From G965267425 sp965267425 (GTDB taxonomy: Bacteria; Bacteroidota; Bacteroidia; Flavobacteriales_E; Vicingaceae), in assembly GCA_965267425.1 (NCBI GenBank), contig OZ253959.1, positions 186,001-250,000 on the forward strand: a stretch of DNA of 64,000 bases. Reading direction: 5' to 3'. Each line of letters opens with the position of its first letter. The first letter of the stretch is position 1. Shown in pieces: positions 8,995-16,946 of the stretch. A program made the translations under genes and the position numbers. The notes under the pieces are model-generated. The model was not told where the DNA came from and did no database searches. It worked only from the letters and a program-made list of their open reading frames with translations.

Positions 8995-9092
8995 ACCAAA
9001 CGAAATGCAATGCATTGTATTCATTGAACGAAAGGATTGAAACTTGTTTTAAATCCTGAAGGAAAATGAATACAGGTAAAACCTCGTTTGGT
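8995..9092. repeat. Long imperfect hairpin between the tRNA-end repeats
   Basis: Three perfectly complementary arm pairs are nested in 98 nt: ACCAAACGA (8995-9003) with TCGTTTGGT (9084-9092), TGTATTCATT (9016-9025) with AATGAATACA (9065-9074), and AGGATT (9033-9038) with AATCCT (9052-9057), leaving a 13-nt loop. The left arm begins exactly one base after direct repeat copy 1. It could be a structured RNA trailing the tRNA, a small non-autonomous palindromic element, or a transcription attenuator. No ORF of note is present here. Confidence 0.6.
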
Positions 9093-9137
9093 ATTTTCAG
9101 CATGAGTTTCAAAGGAACACTGACTTTAGGAAGTATC

Positions 9138-9160
9138 TCCTGTCGGGGCTACATTAACTC
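9138..9160 (+). repeat. 23-bp direct repeat, copy 2 (tRNA-Arg 3' end fragment)
   Basis: This is an exact copy of 8972-8994. The bases before it do not resemble the rest of a tRNA, so it is not a truncated tandem tRNA but an isolated duplicated 3' end, as an att site would be. The dlt-like operon begins 49 bp downstream. No integrase gene lies between or beside the two copies. Confidence 0.85.
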
Positions 9161-9177
9161 CTCTTCACACAACATTA

Positions 9178-9200
9178 TGTACATTTAGCAGAAGTGTACA
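9178..9200. promoter_or_regulatory. Paired TGTACA hexamers upstream of the dlt-like operon
   Basis: Two identical palindromic hexamers TGTACA (9178-9183 and 9195-9200) are separated by 11 bp, ending 9 bp before the first ATG of the operon. The first overlaps TACATTTA, a one-mismatch version of the TAnnTTTG box. The arrangement could be an operator for a dimeric regulator; this is inference only. Confidence 0.35.
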
Positions 9201-9209
9201 CATTTTACC

Positions 9210-10673
9210 ATGCAACATTTTGTTGAGCAGCTTTATCACCAACTTACCCATGATGCCCATCGTAAGGTATTATACTTAAATGGGACATACATCAGCTATC
9301 AGAAATTTGCTCAGCGGGTTTTTGGCATTGCGGAACATCAAAAGTCACTGAAAGACAAGCATCCAGTTGCTGTAATGTTTACGAATGATCTCGATTGTTA
9401 TGCATGTATTGCCGCTAGTTGGATATCTGGAAAAGGATACATTGCTCTCCATCCGGATGATCCAAATTCAGTGCACCAGGAGATTGTTTCTCAACTTTCC
9501 ATTCAATCAATATATGGAGTAAGCCAATCTTTTGAAATTCCAAATGAAGAGATCAATTACTACCACTTGAATGACATTGCAGATGCAGATTCGAGCGCAA
9601 AGCAATTGAATGATCACAACATTGCTTACGTTATTTATACTTCTGGAAGTACGGCTAAACCTAAGCAAATTCGTGTTACTCATAAAAATGTTAACGCTTT
9701 GGTTCAGGCATTTAAATCATGCGACATCAAATTAAGTGCTGATGATCAGGTCTTGCACGTTTCTGATTTTACATTTGACATGTCAGTGCTGACATTTTTG
9801 TTGCCCTTGCTTTATGGAGCATGCATTTACCCCATTAAAAAGGAGGGCATTGTCTATTTGGAATTTGCTGAAATGCTCCAGGAACACAACATTTCCTACA
9901 CCGCTATTGTGCCTTCCACGCTGCGTTTTCTCAAGCCATATTTAAGTGATCTAAATGTTCCGTCCCTAAAAACATGCCTGGTATGTGGGGAAGAGTTTCC
10001 AATAGAGTTGGCCCAAACGTGGCAGAAATGTGCCCCAAATGCGGAAATTTTTAACATTTATGGCCCTTCAGAAGCAACGGTTTTTGTCTTATACCATAAG
10101 TTTCGCGATGATCATTCTGAAGAACAATTCCAAGGTATTTTGAGTCTGGGCAAACCATTGGATAAAGTGGACTTGGTTGTGCTTAACAAATCCAATCAAA
10201 CTACAGGAAACGAACTTGGCGAACTTTGCATTTCAGGAGAACAAGTCATAGAATCCATTGATGAAAGTATAGTCATGCAGGATTCTGATGACGGGCCAAA
10301 AGTGAGTTATTACCCAACGGGAGATTTAGTTAGAAAAGGAGAAGATGATCTCTATTTTTTTTATGGACGAAAGGATTTCATGGTGCAGGTAAAAGGCCAT
10401 CGCGTGCAACCGTTAGAGATTGAACAAAAAATTAGGGAACACTTTCCAACCTTGGAATGTTGCATTGTTTCGGGTGAAGACAATTTTGAAAATACTTCAC
10501 TTTACTTGTTTGTGGTTGCAAAGGTGGACGAAGCACAGAAGTTATGGGATGTTTTACCTCAAATGCTCAAGCATTATGAAATTCCTGAGCAATATTTTGT
10601 GCTTGAAAAAATGCCATTGAATAAAAATTACAAAACCGACCGAAAGAAATTGCAATCGTTGATAAATGGGTGA
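9210..10673 (+). CDS. DltA-like amino-acid adenylating enzyme (carrier-protein ligase)
   Basis: This 487-aa protein is a stand-alone adenylation domain of the AMP-forming family. Visible motifs are the P-loop YTSGSTAKPKQ (about residues 143-153, with G to A and G to Q changes against the consensus TSGSTGxPKG), IFNIYGPSEATV, YYPTGDLV, the hinge YGRKDFMVQVKGHRVQPLEI, and the C-terminal catalytic lysine K475 in NYKTDRKKL. The stretch LVCGEEFP places a cysteine at C259, where DltA enzymes carry the residue tied to D-alanine selectivity. DltA activates D-alanine as the adenylate and loads it on a carrier protein. Here the carrier gene is two genes downstream. Substrate is inferred to be a small amino acid, likely D-alanine, but that is not provable from sequence alone. 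Confidence 0.8.
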   Translation: MQHFVEQLYHQLTHDAHRKVLYLNGTYISYQKFAQRVFGIAEHQKSLKDKHPVAVMFTNDLDCYACIAASWISGKGYIALHPDDPNSVHQEIVSQLSIQSIYGVSQSFEIPNEEINYYHLNDIADADSSAKQLNDHNIAYVIYTSGSTAKPKQIRVTHKNVNALVQAFKSCDIKLSADDQVLHVSDFTFDMSVLTFLLPLLYGACIYPIKKEGIVYLEFAEMLQEHNISYTAIVPSTLRFLKPYLSDLNVPSLKTCLVCGEEFPIELAQTWQKCAPNAEIFNIYGPSEATVFVLYHKFRDDHSEEQFQGILSLGKPLDKVDLVVLNKSNQTTGNELGELCISGEQVIESIDESIVMQDSDDGPKVSYYPTGDLVRKGEDDLYFFYGRKDFMVQVKGHRVQPLEIEQKIREHFPTLECCIVSGEDNFENTSLYLFVVAKVDEAQKLWDVLPQMLKHYEIPEQYFVLEKMPLNKNYKTDRKKLQSLING

Positions 10674-11427
10674 TGATCACATACATATGAACTCGCTTAT
10701 CGAACAAAATCTATTTGATTTTCTTCAGCTTACCAGTGAGGTTTGTCCTGATGTACATCGGTCAGTGGATGAATGGTGCACCAGCGTGGAAACACCCACT
10801 TCTTCCTGGCCAAATTTTATTTATCTCAACGACAACAACAGGTTAAACCATGATGAAATCCTTTCATATGATTTGCGTTCCAAAACTCAAACGAAAAAAC
10901 CTAGATTCTGGATTAATCGTTCTTTACAAAAGGCACAATTGAAAGACAATCAGCTGCAACATCACGGTTTGATTCCTGTTGTACAATGGCCGTTAATGGC
11001 CTTGAATTGCAATTTATTGGAACTACAATCTTCTCATGATTGGAAGGATTATTTGATCGGTTCTGATGAAATTTCAAATTGGGTTGAATTGGCAGAGTTG
11101 GGATTCGGTGAATTGTCTGTTGAACTGTTCTATGCACTTTCTTGTCAAGATGAAATTACTTTGTTGGGAATAAAAGAAGGACAAGAATTGCGGGCTATAA
11201 TGCTCGTGTTTGTCAAAGAAGATATTGCTGGATTTTACTATTTGGTCACGCATCCTTCGCATAGAAATCGTGGATGGGGAGAACGTATGGTGGAGTTGGG
11301 ATTGCAAGTGGCTGTTAGTAAGCATTGCAAGTATGTGGTTGCTCAACTCTCCGAATTAGGCAAACCTGTGTTGCAAAAAAAGGGATTTCAAACCTTTGGT
11401 TTAATTGATATATTTATGATTCCTTAA
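10666..11427 (+). CDS. GNAT-family N-acyltransferase within the dlt-like operon
   Basis: The product is 253 aa from the ATG at 10666, overlapping the preceding gene by 8 bp; an ATG at 10687 (MNSLIEQNLF) is an equally reasonable start. The C-terminal 130 residues have the GNAT fold, including the acyl-CoA binding loop HPSHRNRGWGERM and a final beta-strand pair around KKGFQTFGLIDIFMIP. The N-terminal 120 residues are not recognised. Canonical dlt operons do not contain a GNAT gene, so this enzyme may modify the loaded amino acid or the acceptor, for example by acylating a free amino group. Tight coupling to the genes on either side says it acts in the same pathway. The precise substrate is unknown. 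Confidence 0.7.
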   Translation: MGDDHIHMNSLIEQNLFDFLQLTSEVCPDVHRSVDEWCTSVETPTSSWPNFIYLNDNNRLNHDEILSYDLRSKTQTKKPRFWINRSLQKAQLKDNQLQHHGLIPVVQWPLMALNCNLLELQSSHDWKDYLIGSDEISNWVELAELGFGELSVELFYALSCQDEITLLGIKEGQELRAIMLVFVKEDIAGFYYLVTHPSHRNRGWGERMVELGLQVAVSKHCKYVVAQLSELGKPVLQKKGFQTFGLIDIFMIP

Positions 11428-11437
11428 TCAAACCTCC

Positions 11438-11677
11438 ATGTCTGAAGATGAAATTCTAGCTGATTTGACAACCATTTTCAGGCAAATGATCAAACGCCCG
11501 GATTTGAATTTAGAAATGCACATGACGTCAAAGGATGTTAATGGTTGGGACAGTCTGGGTCATGCCATGATCATGGCGGAAATTCAAAAAAAGTACCGTT
11601 TGAAATTTAGCTTACAGGAGTTGATCAGGGCAAAAAGTGTGAGGGACTTAGTTCAACTGGTTTCGGCTCATACCTAA
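11438..11677 (+). CDS. Acyl/aminoacyl carrier protein (DltC-like)
   Basis: This small acidic helical protein (79 aa) has the phosphopantetheine attachment motif GWDSLGHAM, with the modified serine at S39. The rest fits the four-helix carrier fold, with a conserved helix III ending in ...RAKSVRDLVQLV. Being encoded between an adenylation enzyme and an MBOAT acyltransferase, it is the expected DltC-like carrier that is loaded by the DltA-like enzyme and delivers the residue to the membrane acyltransferase. It could instead be an ordinary acyl carrier protein, but its isolation from fatty-acid genes and this context argue against that. Confidence 0.85.
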   Translation: MSEDEILADLTTIFRQMIKRPDLNLEMHMTSKDVNGWDSLGHAMIMAEIQKKYRLKFSLQELIRAKSVRDLVQLVSAHT

Positions 11678-11689
11678 AAGCAGCCGTAC

Positions 11690-13123
11690 ATGCCTTTTAA
11701 TACCCTTCAATACATATTTCTGCTTTTGTTGACAGCGTTGGTGTCAAGGGTATTTCCATTTCATATAAAAGTGCCCTTCATTCTACTTTGTAGCCTTCTT
11801 TTTATTGCATGGATAAATCCCTTTTTCCTGGCTTGTATTTTTGGAGTATCCTTGATTTCTTTTGGAGGAGCATGGGCAATGTCTTTTACAAAAAAAGCTT
11901 TGCGTAATCTGATTTATGCCTTATGCATGGTGGTTACTACAGGCATATTGTTGTTTTTTAAATATCCCGAAACAATATTGGGTCAATATGAAAGTTGGTC
12001 GTCCTTGTTTATGGATCACTCCTTGTCAATAGATATGCAAATTCTTTTACCCATTGGCATTTCTTATTATGTTTTTCAATCTCTGGGATATTTAACGGAA
12101 GTCTATTTGGGTACAGAAAAACCTACGACAAATTTTGTGCACTATTTACTTTTTCTATCCTTCATGCCTAAATTGTTGGCAGGTCCTGTAGAACGATCCA
12201 ATTCGTTTCTTCCTCAATTGGTGGATCAAAATGAAAATAGGAAGTTGAGTATTCACAAGGGCGTCATGCGAATGGTGCAAGGAACTTTCAAAAAAATCAT
12301 TATTGCGGATGGATTAGAGACCATTACCAGTCCCGTATTTCATCATGTGGAATCGTTTTCGGGTCTGTTGGTAATTGTCATTTCCATTTTATTTGTGGTG
12401 CAGGTGTATATGGATTTATCAGGATATACCGACCTGGCCATTGGGGCAGGACTAATCTTTGGATTTAAGCTAACCGAGAACTTCAATAGGCCTTTTCGCG
12501 CCACATCGATAGCGGACTTTTGGCGCAGATGGCATATTTCGCTATCCAGCTGGGTTTCAGACTATGTTTATCGTCCGATATCTTTATACCTGACGGTTAA
12601 AATGGGATGGAAATGGATGGGAATTGTGTTGTCCTTGTTTATTAGTTTCGCATTGATTGGCATCTGGCATGGGGAAAAAATCACCTTTCTGTATTTTGGC
12701 TTGATTCAGGGGGTGGCCATAGGAATTGAAAGAATAGCAAGGTTTTTACTAAGATCTAATGGAGCGCTGATAAACACAAAATTATCTTCATTGCTGGGCA
12801 ATGCTTGGGTTCTGATGGTATTTACGTTTTCCTGTACTTTTTTTGTTACTGATTCGATGGAACATGTAACGTCAATTTTATCTCAAATGTTCTTATATAG
12901 AAATGACCTCCAATCGTTTAGTTACATTGCAGATAATACCGGGCAATTGGTAGTGATATTGGTTTTTATTTTGATGAATGCAATAACATTTCAACCAGCA
13001 TTTGGCCTTTGGTATGAAAAACAACAGGGCGTTTTGAAATGGTCTGGTTATTTACTTTTTGCTGCGTTAACTGTTCTATTCGCCAGTGTAGAACAAGTTC
13101 CTTTTATTTATCAACGATATTGA
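11690..13123 (+). CDS. MBOAT-family membrane O-acyltransferase (DltB/AlgI-like)
   Basis: This 477-aa polytopic membrane protein has roughly ten hydrophobic segments. It has the MBOAT signatures: FNRPFRATSIADFWRRWHIS near the middle and the catalytic histidine in the segment FALIGIWHGEKITF. DltB and AlgI enzymes move an acyl group from a carrier across the membrane to an extracytoplasmic acceptor. It follows the carrier-protein gene by 12 bp, and the SGNH-like gene starts one base after its stop codon, the DltB-DltD or AlgI-AlgJ arrangement. Alginate-type acetylation is an alternative, but the adenylation enzyme and carrier upstream point to an amino-acyl donor. Confidence 0.88.
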   Translation: MPFNTLQYIFLLLLTALVSRVFPFHIKVPFILLCSLLFIAWINPFFLACIFGVSLISFGGAWAMSFTKKALRNLIYALCMVVTTGILLFFKYPETILGQYESWSSLFMDHSLSIDMQILLPIGISYYVFQSLGYLTEVYLGTEKPTTNFVHYLLFLSFMPKLLAGPVERSNSFLPQLVDQNENRKLSIHKGVMRMVQGTFKKIIIADGLETITSPVFHHVESFSGLLVIVISILFVVQVYMDLSGYTDLAIGAGLIFGFKLTENFNRPFRATSIADFWRRWHISLSSWVSDYVYRPISLYLTVKMGWKWMGIVLSLFISFALIGIWHGEKITFLYFGLIQGVAIGIERIARFLLRSNGALINTKLSSLLGNAWVLMVFTFSCTFFVTDSMEHVTSILSQMFLYRNDLQSFSYIADNTGQLVVILVFILMNAITFQPAFGLWYEKQQGVLKWSGYLLFAALTVLFASVEQVPFIYQRY

Positions 13124-13124
13124 C

Positions 13125-14633
13125 ATGAAACTAATTCGCGTCATAGGGTCATTTTTAATGATAGGGTGTTTGGTCTTATTGGTCGTCAATATTATTTATA
13201 CGCACACAACATGGAAAAGCGACGTTCAAAAGTTTGCACCCATCTTGCATGAATTGTGGGAAATTGAGCAGCAAACAGACGTGCTGTATCTGGGTGATTG
13301 CTCTGATTTGTCAACCAGCGAATCAGACACAACCCACCTCGGTGTTTCCGGAATTCTTTCCAATTATTTTCCGGAATGGCGGGTAAATCATATCAGTCAT
13401 TGGGGATGTCATGCCGGCATGTATTTGTCATTATTGCAAATGATGGATGAAACATCTCCGGTTAAAACGGTTGTGGTAACCCTAAATTTAAGAACCTTCA
13501 GCCCAGCATCGCTTTTCAGTATTTACGAGAATAGTTTTATTCAGAGTAAGTTATTTATGAATCAACAACCACCGTTGATCAATCGATTTTACCTGGCATC
13601 AGGATGGTATGATACCTTGAACATGGAGCAGAGAAACGAAGCCCTGCATCGTCAACTTTTAAAACAACCGTTACAATCTTCCGGCGTGGTTGAATTTGCC
13701 AACACTGCGGAATGGGATAGTGCCATGGCCGATGGTTCCTGGAAAGCGTTAGACGGAAGTTGGGACATGCACCGAATTGAAGCAGCCTGTTATGCCATTA
13801 AGGACTATGCCTTAATTCTTGATAGTTTACATCCCAGAATAAAAGACCTTGATGCCATTGTTGAGTTGGCAGAACAAAGAGGCTGGAAATTGATGTTCAA
13901 TTTATTGCCTGAAAATGTATCGCACGTAGAAAACCTGACCAATTCTGACTTGACACATTTCATTTATTTAAACCGGAAATTTTTGCTCCATAGATATCGA
14001 AGCATGGGTGTCCAGGTAATTGATAATTTGGAATTACTCGATTCTGAAGAGTTTATTGAATTTACCGCCAATGAGCATTATACATCATCAGGGAGAACCA
14101 AATTAGCCGAATCTGTGGCAAGAGCTTTGAACAATCAATATGCCAATGAAGGGCATGAGATAAGCCATGAATTCAAAAAGATTACGGTATTCGAAGAATA
14201 CAATGATCTGGAATATGATAAATGGGAAAACCTTCAAACTTTGACAAAAGAAGTAGTTCACTCTGGTAACTATGCCTCAAAGACGGATGCCAAAGAGCCT
14301 TATAGCCTGGCCCTGGTTAAAGAACTTACGGAAACACCGGGAAATTTTTCTAACATCTGGTTTGATGTGACCTTTTATGCTTATTCTGCATTCCAGGTTG
14401 ATGAGGTATTGTTAGTATTTGACATTGAAGCTCCCGGGCTCGAAAGACATTGGCGTGGAATTCATTTAAATGAAAACATGTCTGCGGAATTAGGTAAATG
14501 GCAAAAGGTTAATTATCAATACCGGGTTCCATCAACACACAAAAATGCCAAGCGCTTAAAAGTATATGTATACAACAATTCAGGAAAGCCATTTTACATT
14601 GATGACCTTCAGGTAAAAATGATGGGAAATTGA
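13125..14633 (+). CDS. Membrane-anchored SGNH-like acyltransferase partner (DltD/AlgJ-like position)
   Basis: The product is 502 aa. One N-terminal transmembrane segment (about residues 7-26) is followed by an extracytoplasmic domain. The block I region reads VLYLGDCSDLSTSESD (GDCS at 57-60), where a canonical SGNH enzyme has GDS, so either C59 or S60 would be the nucleophile. A late motif NEHYTSSGRTKLAESV (H318) occupies the place of the DxxH block. The last 150 residues look like a beta-sandwich, possibly carbohydrate-binding. It sits directly after the MBOAT gene, the position of dltD or algJ. The role inferred is completing transfer of the acyl or aminoacyl group to a surface glycan. Family assignment by pattern and context only. 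Confidence 0.6.
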   Translation: MKLIRVIGSFLMIGCLVLLVVNIIYTHTTWKSDVQKFAPILHELWEIEQQTDVLYLGDCSDLSTSESDTTHLGVSGILSNYFPEWRVNHISHWGCHAGMYLSLLQMMDETSPVKTVVVTLNLRTFSPASLFSIYENSFIQSKLFMNQQPPLINRFYLASGWYDTLNMEQRNEALHRQLLKQPLQSSGVVEFANTAEWDSAMADGSWKALDGSWDMHRIEAACYAIKDYALILDSLHPRIKDLDAIVELAEQRGWKLMFNLLPENVSHVENLTNSDLTHFIYLNRKFLLHRYRSMGVQVIDNLELLDSEEFIEFTANEHYTSSGRTKLAESVARALNNQYANEGHEISHEFKKITVFEEYNDLEYDKWENLQTLTKEVVHSGNYASKTDAKEPYSLALVKELTETPGNFSNIWFDVTFYAYSAFQVDEVLLVFDIEAPGLERHWRGIHLNENMSAELGKWQKVNYQYRVPSTHKNAKRLKVYVYNNSGKPFYIDDLQVKMMGN

Positions 14634-14647
14634 ATCTTGCCCTTGAC

Positions 14648-16711
14648 TTACTCCATCACCAATTTCATATAACCCATTTCACCGGCGGACAGAATTTCCA
14701 CAAGATATACTCCGGAAGGCAAGTCCAATTCAAACAGATGCAAGCCGGAAGACAAGCCTTCTTGACGATACATTACCCGTTGATCCAAGGCATAAATTGT
14801 GATTTCACTATCCGTTAATTTACCCAGGTCAACATTGACTTTACCCTGGCTAGGATTGGGAAAGATATTGACAACATCAGTGATGGAAACATCATTAAAT
14901 CCTACGGAATTTATGGATATGCAAGATGAAGTATCTGTACAACCATTTTCAGTCACTTCAACGGCATAGCTACCGTTTTGTGTGGCAATATAACTTCTCG
15001 TAATTTCTCCAGGAATAGGCTGGTAACCATTGGAGCAATCCAACCACTGATAAGAAGCACCGACGGCATTGGCAATCATTACATTACCAGAAACATTTAC
15101 ATTACTTTCTACCGGAATAATGGTGAGGTCAAGTGTGATGACAGAATCACAAGTTAATTCATTGATGACACCGTGAGTTGCCGTATTGTTGCTTTCTGTA
15201 TATGTAATGCCATCTTTCCAGGTGTATTGAACACAGGCCGTAATTTTCTCTGTTCCAGTCAGAGCATCGCATTCGCTTAATTTTTGCACAAACACATCTC
15301 CACCGCCATTCGATTCCATTTTGAATCTTGAGAATCCAGGGTCGAAATCAGCGGTATCTTCAAAATATCCTGACGTCAATAAATTACCATTGGCATCAAC
15401 CTTTATGTCTGTAGGGATATCATAATTTTTTCCTCCTTGTGCAAAAGCCCAAACAAAATCTCCATCTGAATCCAATTTTTGGACAAACGTATCAAACTGA
15501 TTTCCTTGAGCTGTGATATTAAATGTATCTGGACCCGGATCATAATCTGCAGTTCCTTGACACCACCCAATGGTATAAATGTATGCACCAGTTGAAACGA
15601 TTCCAATTCCTTTGTGATGCTTGTTACTGCCCATAGTTTTCACCCAGACCATATTTCCATTCAAATCAAACTTTTCAACATAAGCATCTTCGTATGAAGA
15701 TGAATATTGCATGTTCACATTTGTTCCAGGATCAAAATCTACAGAATCTTCAAATGAACCTGTTATGTAGAAATGTCCCATCCCATCTGATGTTATATTC
15801 ATGATCAAGTCATCTCCTGGGCCGCCAAATGTTTGCACCCATTGAAAGTTCCCGGCAGCGGATAGTTTTTGAATAAATGCGTCTTTATCTCCATTGGAAG
15901 TTTTATTTGACACCAAAGTGCTGGGATCAAAATCCAAGGTGCCTTGAAAACATCCTGTCACATATAGGTTTCCAATATCATCAACCAATAAACTACCACC
16001 TAGATCATTTGAGGAAGAACCAAAGGTCTTCACCCATTGAAAAGTTCCACTTGAGTCAAATTTCTGAAGAAAGTAATCTGTTCCTCCATTTGAACTGACA
16101 TTTAATACGGCTGATCCCGGGTTGAAATCAACCGTATTCTCAAAGTTGCCTAACAAATAAACGTTTCCATTAATATCAACCTCCATGTGAGCCGCTCTGT
16201 CGAAACCGGTTCCTCCTGCTGATTTCGCCCAAATAAAGTTTCCAGAACTATCCAATTTAAGTGCAAAAACATCGATGTATCCATTCGAAGTCAAATTAAA
16301 TACAGAAGATCCAGGATCAAAATCAACGGTCCCGGAGAAAATTCCAGCAACATAAATATTTCCAAATTTATCAGTAGTTACGTGCGTTCCACCATCAATT
16401 TGGGTTCCACCTATGGTGTGCACCCATATCAGTTGACCGTTTTCATTGATCTTTTGAATGAAAATGTCGTATTTCCCTTTCGTGGTAATATTTAATTGAT
16501 TGGAATCAGGATCAAAATCTGCCGTGTTGTCAAATTCTCCAGTAACAATGAAATTATTTTGAGGGTCAACACTTATTGAATTGGCAATATCAATTTGTAC
16601 CACACCTGATTTTATTCCTCCCATGCTATAGGCCCATTCCAAATTTACAAGCTGTGCCAATGAATAGGCAGATATCAATGAGGTGAATGATAATATGATT
16701 AGTTTTTTCAT
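14648..16711 (-). CDS. Secreted SBBP-type beta-propeller protein with T9SS sorting domain
   Basis: The product has 687 aa with a Sec signal peptide (residues 1-19). Seven imperfect repeats of about 50-60 residues follow, each with a core such as VDFDPGSSVFNLTSNG and an ending such as NFIWAKSAGG, matching the SBBP (seven-bladed beta-propeller) repeat family. A single disulfide-type segment (CDALTG ... CVQYTW) and an Ig-like linker with a second cysteine group (CSNGY, CTDTSSC) lie between the propeller and the tail. The last 80 residues are a type A T9SS sorting domain, starting NIFPNPSQGKVNVDL. So the protein is exported by Sec, then across the outer membrane by T9SS and attached or released. 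Ligand unknown. The DFDPGS loops may bind calcium (inference). Confidence 0.85.
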   Translation of the reverse strand: MKKLIILSFTSLISAYSLAQLVNLEWAYSMGGIKSGVVQIDIANSISVDPQNNFIVTGEFDNTADFDPDSNQLNITTKGKYDIFIQKINENGQLIWVHTIGGTQIDGGTHVTTDKFGNIYVAGIFSGTVDFDPGSSVFNLTSNGYIDVFALKLDSSGNFIWAKSAGGTGFDRAAHMEVDINGNVYLLGNFENTVDFNPGSAVLNVSSNGGTDYFLQKFDSSGTFQWVKTFGSSSNDLGGSLLVDDIGNLYVTGCFQGTLDFDPSTLVSNKTSNGDKDAFIQKLSAAGNFQWVQTFGGPGDDLIMNITSDGMGHFYITGSFEDSVDFDPGTNVNMQYSSSYEDAYVEKFDLNGNMVWVKTMGSNKHHKGIGIVSTGAYIYTIGWCQGTADYDPGPDTFNITAQGNQFDTFVQKLDSDGDFVWAFAQGGKNYDIPTDIKVDANGNLLTSGYFEDTADFDPGFSRFKMESNGGGDVFVQKLSECDALTGTEKITACVQYTWKDGITYTESNNTATHGVINELTCDSVITLDLTIIPVESNVNVSGNVMIANAVGASYQWLDCSNGYQPIPGEITRSYIATQNGSYAVEVTENGCTDTSSCISINSVGFNDVSITDVVNIFPNPSQGKVNVDLGKLTDSEITIYALDQRVMYRQEGLSSGLHLFELDLPSGVYLVEILSAGEMGYMKLVME

Positions 16712-16922
16712 GATATGTCGTTTTTGAATTAATGAATAAATTCAAATAGGCGGGATTGTTTACAAATTACGTCATTGTTGAAAGGATTGCAATTTTGAAG
16801 CTGGTCAATTCATAAGCGGTTAACATTGGACAATGAACGATTGAAAATGAATTAATGACATTGGATTAACATCTTTTAACGCTTCATTCGTCTACAAAAA
16901 CAGAAACAAATGACAATACTGT

Positions 16923-16930
16923 TAGCTTTG
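16923..16930 (+). promoter_or_regulatory. Candidate -7 promoter box (TAGCTTTG)
   Basis: TAGCTTTG matches TAnnTTTG exactly and lies 16 bp before the ATG at 16947. No TTG element is found 17-23 bp upstream, so the call rests on the -7 box and its position alone. Confidence 0.4.
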
Positions 16931-16946
16931 TTTCTTGAGTGAGGTT

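Noticed and set aside
9138..9160. A second, truncated tRNA gene
   Set aside because: Only the 3' 14 nt of the tRNA is present; the bases before it do not form the T or anticodon arms.
14648..16711. Repeats in the beta-propeller gene as a CRISPR array or DNA repeat element
   Set aside because: The repeats are in frame, of coding origin, diverged at the DNA level and match the SBBP protein repeat.
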